From positions 434,001-498,000 of the forward strand of contig JANQJA010000009.1 in NCBI GenBank assembly GCA_028281885.1: DNA of 64,000 nt, read 5' to 3'. The notes below the pieces were generated by a model, which worked only from the letters and a program-made list of their open reading frames with translations, was not told the origin of the DNA and made no database searches. The position numbers and the translations under genes are program-made. The stretch is from Pseudomonadales bacterium. Its GTDB lineage: Bacteria > Pseudomonadota > Gammaproteobacteria > Pseudomonadales > Azotimanducaceae. This document shows positions 1-7,575 of the stretch, in pieces; position 1 is the stretch's first letter, and each line of letters starts with the position of its first letter.

Positions 1-177
1 CGGTGGCGACAGCTGAAAATCGTCATAGTACCGACGGGCCAGACGAATCACGCGCCAGTGCTGGTCCGTGAGCTCGATTGAGTCTGCCTCAGCGATGCCC
101 GCAGCCACGGTCTCGTTCCAGTCCTCCAGACGAACCAGGAAACCTTCATCGTCGCGGTCAACCAGCAGTTCCGTCAT
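1..177 (-). CDS. tusE: TusE/DsrC-family sulfur relay protein (3' truncated by window edge)
   Basis: The 59 visible codons read MTELLVDRDDEGFLVRLEDW and go on to RLARRYYDDFQLSP, the N-terminal pattern of the DsrC/TusE family. TusE accepts persulfide sulfur from the TusBCD complex and passes it to MnmA for 2-thiolation of U34 in tRNA. The C-terminal tail with the active cysteine lies beyond position 1, so TusE cannot be told apart from a dissimilatory DsrC by its cysteines. The tusDCB context without dsrAB supports TusE. Its ATG overlaps the tusB stop by 4 bp (ATGA), which suggests translational coupling. Confidence 0.85.
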   Translation of the reverse strand, partial: MTELLVDRDDEGFLVRLEDWNETVAAGIAEADSIELTDQHWRVIRLARRYYDDFQLSPP

Positions 178-467
178 GACCAATTCTTCACCTTGTCATA
201 GGTGACGCAAAGATCCACGAACTCGGCGTAGTCGATGAGTGTGACCTCTTGTTGGAGCCGGCCCGCAATACCCCGCGCCTCGGCATCTGCTTTCAGGATA
301 AAGATGTCCGCGCTGAGGTCTTCAATGCCGGAACGTACCCCGATCAATGCAGCATAGACGCCATCTTCAAGTAACAGCAGGCCGTCTTGTTCGGTTAAAA
401 ACTCGAGACAGGTTCGGAGCGCACTATGGCGGTCAGGCGACTGGTTGACAGTATGCAAAATGGCCAT
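174..467 (-). CDS. tusB: TusB/DsrH sulfurtransferase subunit
   Basis: A 97-residue protein with the DsrH/TusB pattern: MAILHTVNQSP at the start, LLLLEDGVYAAL in the middle, and YAEFVDLCVTYDKVKNWS at the end (the Y-x-D-F-V-x-L-C-x-x-x-x-K-V family tail). TusB is the small subunit of the TusB2C2D2 hexamer in the cytoplasmic sulfur relay to tRNA. It sits directly after tusC and overlaps tusE by 4 bp, so the four genes form one operon read leftwards. Length is normal for the family. Confidence 0.88.
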   Translation of the reverse strand: MAILHTVNQSPDRHSALRTCLEFLTEQDGLLLLEDGVYAALIGVRSGIEDLSADIFILKADAEARGIAGRLQQEVTLIDYAEFVDLCVTYDKVKNWS

Positions 468-821
468 CTAAAAGCTCAAAATGACATCGTGGTCAGCCAT
501 GAGCTGACTGATACCAGCCCGGTCAAGCGCAGTGACTGGTACCACCAGGTCGTCAGTCGTCAATCCCCTGGATACCAGATGATCGGCGCTGCAATACAGG
601 TCTTCAACGCCATAGTCGGGGAGGGCGCCATAGGAAACTGAGTAGTTCTTGGTTCCCGAGTCCGACGTGTCCTGAGCTTTAAGCAGCTGAAACACCCCAT
701 CCTCCAGCAGCAATAGTGAGCAGGTCGCAAAGGCGCTGCCGGCGAGCAACGCATCTAACCCTTCCTGGCCGTTAACCGAACCATGCGGCGCCCGGGATTG
801 AACGAAGAGTAGTCGTTTCAT
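468..821 (-). CDS. tusC: TusC/DsrF sulfurtransferase subunit
   Basis: About 117 residues starting MKRLLFVQSRAPHGS, with the TusC/DsrF features G-Q-E-G-L-D-A-L-L-A and LLLLEDGVFQLL. I chose the ATG at 821 rather than a TTG at 833: it begins just after the tusD stop (823-825) and matches the usual MKR/MKK family start. TusC is the structural partner of TusB and TusD in the TusBCD complex and carries no catalytic cysteine in the family. It ends immediately before tusB. Confidence 0.87.
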   Translation of the reverse strand: MKRLLFVQSRAPHGSVNGQEGLDALLAGSAFATCSLLLLEDGVFQLLKAQDTSDSGTKNYSVSYGALPDYGVEDLYCSADHLVSRGLTTDDLVVPVTALDRAGISQLMADHDVILSF

Positions 822-822
822 A

Positions 823-1212
823 TCAGGCACCAAAGGTCACCAGGCGATCGGCATTCAGGGCTGCATCAATCAGCTGACCGAGGCCAGAGATCTGGAATCC
901 TCCGGCAAGATTGGATGCAGACTTCTGGTATCGCCTGGCCTCATCGACATCCAGCACACCGCGTCGCAGTGACGAGGCAACGCAGATCACGAGATCAACT
1001 CCTTGCTCACTCAACGCCTGCCATTCGGCCGCGATGTCCGGTTCATCCTGGGGTGGGGCCAGCAACGACGAGCCGTTGTAGACGCCGTCATGATAGAAGA
1101 ACACCCGGTACAGCTCGTGGCCACGTTCACGTGCCGCACCGGCAAACCGCAGCGCAGACTGGGCTGCCGCACTGGAGTAGGGTGCACCGTGAACCACTAT
1201 TGCAAACTTCAT
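823..1212 (-). CDS. tusD: TusD/DsrE sulfurtransferase subunit
   Basis: A 129-residue DsrE-fold protein. FFYHDGVYNGSSLL and VICVASSLRRGVLD are the conserved segments, and Cys77 in the second is the family's persulfide-carrying cysteine. TusD receives sulfur from TusA and hands it to TusE. The usual C-terminal segment FQISGLGQLIDAALNADRLVTF is present apart from minor changes. It is the first gene of the leftward tusD-C-B-E unit. A terminator lies between it and upstream yccA, so it probably has its own promoter in the short gap. Confidence 0.88.
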   Translation of the reverse strand: MKFAIVVHGAPYSSAAAQSALRFAGAARERGHELYRVFFYHDGVYNGSSLLAPPQDEPDIAAEWQALSEQGVDLVICVASSLRRGVLDVDEARRYQKSASNLAGGFQISGLGQLIDAALNADRLVTFGA

Positions 1213-1229
1213 GAACTGACCCGGAAATG

Positions 1230-1262
1230 AAAAGGCCCCGGCATGATACCCATGCCGGGGCC
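1230..1262 (-). terminator. Rho-independent terminator after yccA
   Basis: An 11-bp perfect GC-rich stem (1234-1244 paired with 1252-1262) with a 7-nt loop is followed, reading leftwards, by TTTTCATTT. It lies 20 bp past the yccA stop and just upstream of tusD, so it would separate the two transcription units. Confidence 0.85.
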
Positions 1263-1281
1263 CTGACCCAAATCTTCGCGA

Positions 1282-1962
1282 TCAGTCTTCGCCGAAGAAT
1301 CCAAGCAGCATCAACAGATTGACGAACAGGTTATAGATGCTGAGATAGAGTGACACCGTCGCCATGATGTAATTGGTTTCACCGCCATGAATAATCTGAC
1401 TGGTGTCATAGAGAATCAATCCCGACATCAGAATCACAATGGCCGCAGACAGTGCCAGGTGAAGGCCCGACACATAGAAACCAAAAAACGAGCCAACGAA
1501 CATCAGCAGCATCGCGCCAATTACGACCCACATGCCGGTCATCAGGAATCCACTCATAAAAGAGAAGTCCTTCTGGGTCATCAGCGTATAACCGGACAGC
1601 GACAGGAAAATCATACCGGTCAGGCCAGCTGCGGTGACCACCGTCTGGGTACCCCCGGCCATGCCGAGATAAAGGTTGATCACGGGTCCCAGCGAGAATC
1701 CAAGGATGCCGGTAAACGCAAACACCAGGGCGATTCCCCAGACGCTGTTGCGAAGCTTACTGATCGCGAACAACAGGCCAAATGCCACCAGCAGCGGCAG
1801 GAAACCCATGTACTGGACGTCGAGCGCCATCGCCACACCGGCCATGGCCGCACTGAATAACAGAGTCATCGACAGCAACATGTACGTGTTACGTAGTACC
1901 TTGTGCGTCGCAATCGAGCCCTGCTGCGCAAAGCGTTCCGTTGCGAACTGTGCATCTGCCAT
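1282..1962 (-). CDS. yccA: BAX inhibitor-1/YccA family membrane protein
   Basis: About 226 residues with seven predicted hydrophobic segments and the BI-1 family end LNLFV-type motif (YLSIYNLFVNLLMLLGFFGED). The start is the ATG at 1962: the Shine-Dalgarno AGGAGG lies 7 nt before it, whereas the longer reading to 2016 has no ribosome site and would run into the predicted promoter. In E. coli YccA interacts with the FtsH protease; BI-1 homologues act as pH-sensitive calcium leak channels. The yccA-tusE neighbourhood is also seen in enterobacteria. A terminator follows the gene. Confidence 0.9.
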   Translation of the reverse strand: MADAQFATERFAQQGSIATHKVLRNTYMLLSMTLLFSAAMAGVAMALDVQYMGFLPLLVAFGLLFAISKLRNSVWGIALVFAFTGILGFSLGPVINLYLGMAGGTQTVVTAAGLTGMIFLSLSGYTLMTQKDFSFMSGFLMTGMWVVIGAMLLMFVGSFFGFYVSGLHLALSAAIVILMSGLILYDTSQIIHGGETNYIMATVSLYLSIYNLFVNLLMLLGFFGED

Positions 1963-1993
1963 TGAAATACCTCCTAGGTTGGCTATACCCGAA

Positions 1994-2021
1994 ATTGTAC
2001 GTTTGACGTCACCCAACGCAA
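1994..2021 (-). promoter_or_regulatory. Putative sigma-70 promoter of yccA
   Basis: Reading leftwards, TTGCGT (2021-2016), a 16-nt spacer and TACAAT (1999-1994) give a good -10 and a weak -35. The predicted start of transcription leaves a leader of about 25 nt containing the AGGAGG site. Prediction only. Confidence 0.35.
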
Positions 2022-2197
2022 GGTCTTTTATAACTTTTTAGACTTACAAACGTTATGGCTAATCGCCGGTAACTCTATGGATTCGACAACACAACACAAG
2101 AAAAGATTCCCTGTCCCGCTTCAAAATACTGTCGATCCCGGTGGTAAATCTGGTGGCCTCTGGTTACCGTTTCAAGTCTGTCTGTGACAGAGAGAAT

Positions 2198-2710
2198 ATG
2201 ATGAGAACCCTTGCCTGCCTGCTGCTGATGCTGCCCCTGTCGGCGACGCCGCAAACAGACCTGCAGATTCGCGCGGCAGAGATCGTTGGCTGGGGGGTCT
2301 TTGAGGCCAAGAACAGTTCCCGCAACAAAGGGTTCCGCCGCAACGCACCGCCGGCAGACACCGTCAAGGGAGTACGCTTTCTGGAGTTTACCAATGAAAT
2401 TCCTCCGCAACTGGGAACCGGGTTTGGTTTTCAGTATGTAATCAACAGTTCGCCCCGAGGCGGCCGAATTGAAGTCAAAAACGTGATTCGATTTCCGGGA
2501 GAAGGTCTCAAGGCACCCGGCGGAAGAGTCTATAAAGAGTCGAGTGAAAATCGCCGAATTACCATCGGTCAACGCGACTTTTACGGCTATGCTTTCGATG
2601 AGCCGTGGGAGATTGTACCGGGGGAATGGGTGTTCGAAGTCTGGCATGGGGAAGCGCGGCTGATTCGCAAGACCTTCACCGTCCTGGACTCAGCAGAAGA
2701 AGAGTCATGA
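2198..2710 (+). CDS. DUF3859-type exported protein
   Basis: About 170 residues beginning MMRTLACLLLMLPLSATPQT, a typical Sec signal peptide, so the protein is probably periplasmic. The mature part contains VRFLEFTNEIPPQLGTGFGF and later INSSPRGG and WEIVPGEWVFEVWHGEARL, which match my recollection of the DUF3859 family. No enzymatic motif is visible. I chose the ATG at 2198 because the reading frame upstream only adds residues ahead of the signal peptide. Function is unknown. It is the first of a rightward run of small genes. Confidence 0.7.
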   Translation: MMRTLACLLLMLPLSATPQTDLQIRAAEIVGWGVFEAKNSSRNKGFRRNAPPADTVKGVRFLEFTNEIPPQLGTGFGFQYVINSSPRGGRIEVKNVIRFPGEGLKAPGGRVYKESSENRRITIGQRDFYGYAFDEPWEIVPGEWVFEVWHGEARLIRKTFTVLDSAEEES

Positions 2711-2735
2711 ATGAACCTGTAGCGAGGAGGGAACC

Positions 2736-2972
2736 ATGAAGACGATGACCTGCAAACAACTGGGCGGCGCCTGCGACGAAGCTTTTCAGGCGGAAACCTT
2801 TGAGCAAATGGCAGAACTCAGCAAACAACACGGCATGGCAATGCACCAGAAGCAGGACCCGGAACACCTGGAGGCGATGCAACGCATGCAGACGCTGATG
2901 CAATCTCCCAGTGATATGCAGGCCTGGTTTGAAGCCAGACGCCAGGAATTCAACGAACTGCCCGAAGATTAG
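2736..2972 (+). CDS. Small DUF1059-like protein
   Basis: 78 residues, start MKTMTCKQLGGACDEAF, strongly resembling DUF1059 proteins, which share M-K-x-x-x-C-K-x-L-G-x-x-C-D. Cys6 and Cys13 are the conserved cysteines. The rest is methionine-rich and helical (HLEAMQRMQTLMQ). A clear Shine-Dalgarno site (GAGGAGG) lies 4-5 nt before the ATG. The protein is cytoplasmic. No biochemical role is established that I can name. Confidence 0.75.
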   Translation: MKTMTCKQLGGACDEAFQAETFEQMAELSKQHGMAMHQKQDPEHLEAMQRMQTLMQSPSDMQAWFEARRQEFNELPED

Positions 2973-2981
2973 GAATCGCCG

Positions 2982-3362
2982 TTGGCGGTACGCCCCCAAT
3001 ATCACTTCCGCAGGACAGCTTCAGGATTGAATGCCTGGGACGTCCGTCGACTGATTGAGCTTTCTGCGCATCTGCCCGTGATTGAAATTGACCCGACGAC
3101 GATCAAGGAACTTGATGAGAATCACTGGGGCGACGCCACCCCGACACCGATGAGTATCATCAAGCATATGAAGCTGATCGAATCAGCAGACCTTGGCTAC
3201 CCGATCATTCTCGACGCCAATGGTCGGGTCATGGATGGCATGCACCGAATCTGCAAAGCGGTCCTCGCGGACATTCCCGTTATCAAGGCGGTTCAGTTTG
3301 TCCGGGACCCGGAACCGGATTATGTCGACTGCCACCCGGATGAACTGCCCTATGACTCTTAA
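2982..3362 (+). CDS. Small ParB/Srx-like domain protein, function unknown
   Basis: 126 residues from a TTG start at 2982, 9 nt after the previous stop, with AGGA overlapping that stop codon. The central part reads YPIILDANGRVMDGMHRICK, which has the ParB/sulfiredoxin-like signature of a strand, a turn with D-G, and M-D-G-x-H-R. ParB-type proteins use this segment for nucleotide or DNA work, but no helix-turn-helix follows here, so this is not a partition protein. The tail is acidic. Probably cotranscribed with its neighbours. Confidence 0.6.
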   Translation: MAVRPQYHFRRTASGLNAWDVRRLIELSAHLPVIEIDPTTIKELDENHWGDATPTPMSIIKHMKLIESADLGYPIILDANGRVMDGMHRICKAVLADIPVIKAVQFVRDPEPDYVDCHPDELPYDS

Positions 3363-3374
3363 CGGAGCGGTCAA

Positions 3375-3875
3375 TTGATCATCCGGCGGGAACTCGACAT
3401 CGAAGTGGCGGATATTTCCCGCGTAACCGAGGCCGCGTTCCGAGACCGGGATTACGCCGGTGGCGACGAGCAGGTGGTGATCGACCGCCTGAGCAATGCC
3501 GGTGACCTGTCATTGTCGCTGGTGGCAATCGATGACGATGACCTGATCGGACAGGTCACATTTTCTCCTGCAACGAACGAGGATCAGTCAGACCCATGGT
3601 TCGCACTTGGACCGATTTCCGTCAAACCAAACCGGCAGGGGCAGGGCATCGGTACCGCATTGATTCACGAAGGCCTGGCCCAGATAAGCGACCAGGGTGC
3701 ACTGGGATGCATCCTGACGGGTAACCCGGCTTACTACGGTCGCTTCGGTTTCTCGCTGGTGCCAGAACTGGCACCGGCGCGAGAGCCCGGGGAATTCTTC
3801 ATGCTAAAGACACTAAACGGGAATCGCCCCACGAGCCCCTTCGAATTCCACCCCGCTTTCTACGGTGAGCTATGA
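3375..3875 (+). CDS. GNAT N-acetyltransferase (YhbS-like)
   Basis: 166 residues, start TTG at 3375 with GGAGCGG just upstream. The acetyl-CoA binding motif is VKPNRQGQGIGTALIHEGL (R/Q-x-x-G-x-G/A). NPAYYGRFGFSLVPEL follows, the Y-Y-x-R-F-G-F segment typical of the YhbS group, whose natural substrates are mostly unknown. Its stop overlaps the next GNAT start by 4 bp, so the two acetyltransferases are translationally coupled. Confidence 0.8.
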   Translation: MIIRRELDIEVADISRVTEAAFRDRDYAGGDEQVVIDRLSNAGDLSLSLVAIDDDDLIGQVTFSPATNEDQSDPWFALGPISVKPNRQGQGIGTALIHEGLAQISDQGALGCILTGNPAYYGRFGFSLVPELAPAREPGEFFMLKTLNGNRPTSPFEFHPAFYGEL

Positions 3876-4300
3876 CACAGGAAACCAAGATCGAATATCG
3901 AGTCAATGAACCGATCTCTGCCGACCAGTTTATTGAACTCCTCAATGCCTCAACGCTTGCGGAACGACGCCCCGTTCACGACCGCGATACCATCGACGGG
4001 ATGATCAAAAACAGCAATCTCATCGTCTCCGCCTGGGATGAGGGCCAACTGGTTGGCATTTCACGCTGCGTCACCGACTTCCACTACGCCTGCTATCTCT
4101 CCGATCTGGCCGTCAGCGAAAGCCACCAAAAACAGGGCATCGGAAAGCAACTGCAACGCCTGACCCAGGCGCAGCTGGGTCAATACTGCCGTCTCATCCT
4201 GCTGGCTGCCCCGAAAGCCCGCGACTACTACGGACATATTGGCTTTACCCGGGAGGATCGCTGCTGGAGCCTCGCGCCGGGGCAGAACATTACCGACTAA
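3872..4300 (+). CDS. GNAT N-acetyltransferase
   Basis: 142 residues. SDLAVSESHQKQGIGKQLQR is the motif A acetyl-CoA loop (Q-x-x-G-I-G), and AAPKARDYYGHIGFTRED is the typical tyrosine-containing C-terminal segment. It is a single-domain GNAT of normal length with unknown acceptor. It overlaps the upstream GNAT by 4 bp (ATGA). Its stop codon overlaps the stop of the convergent kinase gene. Confidence 0.8.
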   Translation: MTQETKIEYRVNEPISADQFIELLNASTLAERRPVHDRDTIDGMIKNSNLIVSAWDEGQLVGISRCVTDFHYACYLSDLAVSESHQKQGIGKQLQRLTQAQLGQYCRLILLAAPKARDYYGHIGFTREDRCWSLAPGQNITD

Positions 4301-5751
4301 CCGGGCAGCAGTTCCCAGTCTTTGAGCGCCATCACGTTGCGTTCAATCAATGCTTTGAGCAGCGCGTCACCATGTTCTCCGGGCGGCACCGCCGGAATGG
4401 CGCAAATCGTTGTGTAGAACGCAAAGGGAAGGGAATTGGCATACTCTTGCACCGCAACGTCCTCGGTGTAAGTCGGATCGACGCTCGCAATAGCCTGCTG
4501 GTGTTTTGCAATCAAATCACGCTCACACGCCCTGCGATCTTCGGTTTCAAGTGACCCCGCAAGGAAGTAGGCGGTGTCGTACATCGGACTGCCGAAATCG
4601 ACAAACTGCCAGTCAATCAGCCAGGCAAAGGGACCATCGGATCGATCCTCGAACATCACATTGTCAACGCGCGGCTCTCCATGAATCAGCGTCCTGCCGA
4701 CGATGTTTTCTTTAGCCATGTCGATCAGGGGCGCGAAGTGATCCACAAGGTCCAGATAGGCCGGATCGATCTTGCCTTCAAACCTCGCCCGCGCCGCGCC
4801 CATTCGGTCCGCATACGCCTGCGACATGTTCATCGAAGGTCGATCCAGCAGCCAGGGTAGCTGATTGATCGACGAGTCCTGCCAGAAGGCGCAATGAACG
4901 TCTGCAAAGGCATCAATCACGGCTCCTGCTTCAGCGATTGAACATCCCCTGGCCTGATCTCCCGGTCGACAGGTTTGGGACAGATCGTCCAGGACCAGAT
5001 TAATGATGCTGCCATCATCGCTGGAAGCAGCGAGATATGCTCTGGGCACATGTTTTCTGGCGACTGATGTCAGCAATCGATAGGCCTCCGCCTCGCGTCG
5101 ATAAAAACTCTGTTCTGGATTGGCGAATCGGCCGTAGCCCGGCCTTGGCAACTTACAGATGACCGAACGAATTGCTTTATCGGCGTTGGCGTTGTAACCA
5201 AGACGGCAACGGAGCGTTGATGAAGTATTGCCGTGGCCGATCGGTTCAGGCGTCGCATGAGTGAGTCGCGGCAATTCCAGGCCGGCGTGCTTCAATACCT
5301 TCTGCATCCAGCCGGCATTGATCTGGTGCCTGCTCTCGATCAGTTCGGGCGGGGGCAAATCATCACGCACGGACTTGTCTCCCTCACGACCCCAGCGACC
5401 GGGGATATAGGCAGAGTTCCAGCACCGAATAAACTTCCCGTCTTTTGACTCGAACACCTCGATACCGCACAGCGTTCTCGCCGGATTCTTGCGGGAACGC
5501 ATGTTCCAGACGGAAGTCACGAAGCGGTCATCCGCATGCAGCACTTCATGCTCAAAGAAGGGTTCGGTCGCATTGCTTTGCTGTCTGACCCGGGCGACCT
5601 GGTCATCTACCGAGAGCGTCGTTGTGCTGTCCGGATCATGGCGCTGGATCGGATCAGCGCAAATCTCACGAATCAGCTCGACGTTTCGGTTGTTCCAGAC
5701 CTCGTTCCAGTAGAGGTCAATCAGTTCAAGGGGTGTTCTGTGTTGGGTCAT
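4297..5751 (-). CDS. SnoaL-like domain fused to aminoglycoside/choline-kinase-like phosphotransferase
   Basis: 484 residues in two parts. Residues 1-125 look like an NTF2/SnoaL-like fold (LIDLYWNEVWNNRNVELI, RHDPDSTTTLSVDD, FFEHEVLHADDRFVTSVW). Residues about 150-484 are an APH/ecdysteroid-kinase-like domain: LVLDDLSQ, the catalytic loop HGEPRVDNVMF, then WLIDWQFVDFGSPMYDTAYF with the metal-binding Asp. The catalytic loop has HGE in place of the more common HGD. The substrate is unknown; related kinases phosphorylate small alcohols. The gene stands alone on the minus strand. Confidence 0.75.
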   Translation of the reverse strand: MTQHRTPLELIDLYWNEVWNNRNVELIREICADPIQRHDPDSTTTLSVDDQVARVRQQSNATEPFFEHEVLHADDRFVTSVWNMRSRKNPARTLCGIEVFESKDGKFIRCWNSAYIPGRWGREGDKSVRDDLPPPELIESRHQINAGWMQKVLKHAGLELPRLTHATPEPIGHGNTSSTLRCRLGYNANADKAIRSVICKLPRPGYGRFANPEQSFYRREAEAYRLLTSVARKHVPRAYLAASSDDGSIINLVLDDLSQTCRPGDQARGCSIAEAGAVIDAFADVHCAFWQDSSINQLPWLLDRPSMNMSQAYADRMGAARARFEGKIDPAYLDLVDHFAPLIDMAKENIVGRTLIHGEPRVDNVMFEDRSDGPFAWLIDWQFVDFGSPMYDTAYFLAGSLETEDRRACERDLIAKHQQAIASVDPTYTEDVAVQEYANSLPFAFYTTICAIPAVPPGEHGDALLKALIERNVMALKDWELLPG

Positions 5752-5824
5752 TCTCGCCTCGCTTACTTTCAGCGATCATAACCCGATACAACGAATCGAT
5801 GCAGAATGCCGCCGTGATAACGGC

Positions 5825-7192
5825 TCAGATTGCTTTCGAGTAACGAGAAGTCTGGACTTCACCCAGGTAGCGATCGAACACCATGCAGACATTGCGAACC
5901 AGAAGACGGCCCTTGTCTGTGACTCTGATGCCGGAGTCATCGATCTGCACAAGCTCATCACGCATCATTGGCTCGAGAGCTGCGATTTCGGCAGCGTAAC
6001 AGTCGCGGATATCGGCGCCGAAACGTTCAGCAAACTCGGCAAAATCCAACTCAAACTGGCAAATCAGCGCCATAATGATGGCCCTGCGCCGTTGGTCGTC
6101 CGCATCAATTTCGACGCCCTTGATAATGGCCAGGCGGCCGTCATCAATCAGGGCCTCGTACTCATCCAGGTCCTTCGCATTCTGGGCATAGATTTCACCT
6201 ACCTGGCTGATCGCCGTGACACCCAGCGCCACCATGTCGCAATCGGCATGCGTGGAGTAACCCTGAAAGTTGCGGTGCAGGTTCCCCGCCGACTGCGCCC
6301 GGGCAAGTTCGTCATCAGGCTTGGCAAAGTGGTCCATGCCGATGTAACGATAGCCGACCGTCGTTAACTGCTCGATAGCCAGCGCCAGAATGCTGAGCTT
6401 CTCATCGGCACGAGGCAGGTCGATGACGTTGATTCGTTTCTGTGGCGTAAAACGTTCAGGCAAGTGCGCATAGTTATAGAGTGAAATTCGGTCCGGCGAG
6501 AGGACGATCACCTGCCGCAGCGTATCAACCATGGTTTCACGGGTCTGAAAGGGCAATCCGTAGATCAGGTCAATGCTGACCGATTGAAAGCCAAGCTTTC
6601 GTGCAGCCTCGACGATATCCCGGGTGGATTCAAATGACTGCACACGATTGACCGCTTTTTGTACCTTTGGCGCAAAGTCCTGTACACCAAAAGAGAGACG
6701 ATTGAAGCCAACCTCGCGGATGCATGCGAGCCGCTCCGCATCGACTGTCCGCGGATCAATTTCAATACCAAACTCACCGGTGGCATCGTCCGCCAAATCG
6801 AAATGTGATCCGATGAACTGCATCAAATCCTGAATCTGATCATCATCGAGGAAGGTCGGTGTACCACCACCCCAGTGCAGCTGGGTCACTTTCCGGCCGG
6901 CAAAGAGCGGCGCCTGCATCTCGATTTCCCGCTTCAGGAAAGAGAGATAGCGGGTGGCCTTGGACTTGTCCCGGGTCACGATTTTCGAACAGGCGCAGTA
7001 ATAACAAAGATGACGACAGAAGGGGATATGGACATACAGCGACAGCGGACCCCCGGCACGATGAGAGGTGCTCACCGCTTTCTGATATTCACCCTCATTC
7101 AACGGGTGAAACTGCAATGCCGTCGGATAGGAGGTATAACGCGGACCCTTCACGTCGTACTTTTGGATCAGGTCCAGATCAACCTTGCTCAT
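5825..7192 (-). CDS. hemN: Oxygen-independent coproporphyrinogen III oxidase
   Basis: 455 residues from the ATG at 7192 (GGAG upstream). The radical-SAM cluster motif is FCRHLCYYCAC with Cys59, Cys63 and Cys66 (C-x3-C-x2-C). LHWGGGTPTFL and SIDLIYGLPFQT are also typical HemN. The enzyme converts coproporphyrinogen III to protoporphyrinogen IX without oxygen in heme synthesis. A longer reading to 7243 was rejected because it would cover the FNR-like box. The oxygen-dependent isoenzyme hemF is also in this window (52757-53656). Confidence 0.95.
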   Translation of the reverse strand: MSKVDLDLIQKYDVKGPRYTSYPTALQFHPLNEGEYQKAVSTSHRAGGPLSLYVHIPFCRHLCYYCACSKIVTRDKSKATRYLSFLKREIEMQAPLFAGRKVTQLHWGGGTPTFLDDDQIQDLMQFIGSHFDLADDATGEFGIEIDPRTVDAERLACIREVGFNRLSFGVQDFAPKVQKAVNRVQSFESTRDIVEAARKLGFQSVSIDLIYGLPFQTRETMVDTLRQVIVLSPDRISLYNYAHLPERFTPQKRINVIDLPRADEKLSILALAIEQLTTVGYRYIGMDHFAKPDDELARAQSAGNLHRNFQGYSTHADCDMVALGVTAISQVGEIYAQNAKDLDEYEALIDDGRLAIIKGVEIDADDQRRRAIIMALICQFELDFAEFAERFGADIRDCYAAEIAALEPMMRDELVQIDDSGIRVTDKGRLLVRNVCMVFDRYLGEVQTSRYSKAI

Positions 7193-7242
7193 CCCGGACT
7201 CCAGTCGAAAACTGTAGCCTAGTTGACCCTCAGATTTCCGCA

Positions 7243-7256
7243 TTGACGCGGGTCAA
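7243..7256 (-). promoter_or_regulatory. FNR/ANR-like box upstream of hemN
   Basis: The perfect palindrome TTGAC-GCGG-GTCAA matches the FNR/ANR consensus TTGAT-N4-ATCAA at 8 of 10 arm positions. It is centred about 57 nt before the hemN ATG. Reading leftwards, TACAGT at 7216-7211 could serve as the -10, which places the box near -45, as in class II activation. This fits oxygen-limited induction of hemN. Confidence 0.65.
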
Positions 7257-7313
7257 TACTCAACCTGTTAACGCCGACGAGACATGTCTGTATCTCGGGA
7301 CAGATTTGGACGG

Positions 7314-7332
7314 TGGCGGAGGGGGTGGGATT
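7314..7332 (-). repeat. Partial copy of the tRNA-Ser 3' end
   Basis: These 19 bases are identical to the last 19 bases of the tRNA-Ser gene (7455-7473, including CCA), in the same orientation and 141 bp downstream of it. The match stops at the next base. It may be an attachment-site scar or part of a tRNA-linked dispersed repeat. Confidence 0.7.
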
Positions 7333-7342
7333 AGCCGCTCTC

Positions 7343-7382
7343 GGCCATCCATGGCCTCCGCGGCATTCGTACATCCATGTAC
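7343..7382. repeat. Pair of palindromes with shared ATCCAT core
   Basis: GGCCATCCATGGCC (7343-7356) and GTACATCCATGTAC (7369-7382) are both perfect 6-bp inverted repeats around CC. They share the core CATCCATG and lie 12 bp apart. They could form small hairpins in the sequence downstream of tRNA-Ser. No protein coding is supported here. Confidence 0.65.
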
Positions 7383-7424
7383 ATCGAACATGGGCCCCGG
7401 AGTCACAACCCACTCGACAAAAAC

Positions 7425-7449
7425 GAAAAAGGGCACGAGGCCCTTTTTC
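7425..7449 (-). terminator. Terminator of tRNA-Ser
   Basis: GAAAAAGGGC and GCCCTTTTTC form a perfect 10-bp stem around a 5-nt loop, just 6 bp past the tRNA-Ser CCA end in the direction of transcription. The U-rich 3' arm makes it a good Rho-independent terminator. Confidence 0.75.
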
Positions 7450-7454
7450 ATCTT

Positions 7455-7544
7455 TGGCGGAGGGGGTGGGATTCGAACCCACGATAGGGATTAACCTATG
7501 CCGGTTTTCAAGACCGGTGCATTCAACCGCTCTGCCACCCCTCC
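7455..7544 (-). tRNA. tRNA-Ser(UGA), CCA encoded
   Basis: A 90-nt class II tRNA. The acceptor pairs GGAGGGG with CCCCTCC and is followed by discriminator G and encoded CCA. The anticodon loop CTTGAAA gives anticodon TGA. A long variable arm (CATAGGTTAATCCCTATC) and the T-loop GGTTCGAATCC are present. It decodes UCA and related serine codons. It has its own promoter at 7576-7604 and a terminator at 7425-7449. Confidence 0.97.
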
Positions 7545-7575
7545 GGTGGTAGGCGCATCTACTGCGAAGGCCGCG

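Noticed and set aside
2075..2647. Minus-strand 190-residue open frame opposite the DUF3859-type gene
   Set aside because: It is a shadow of the plus-strand gene, which has a signal peptide and family similarity.
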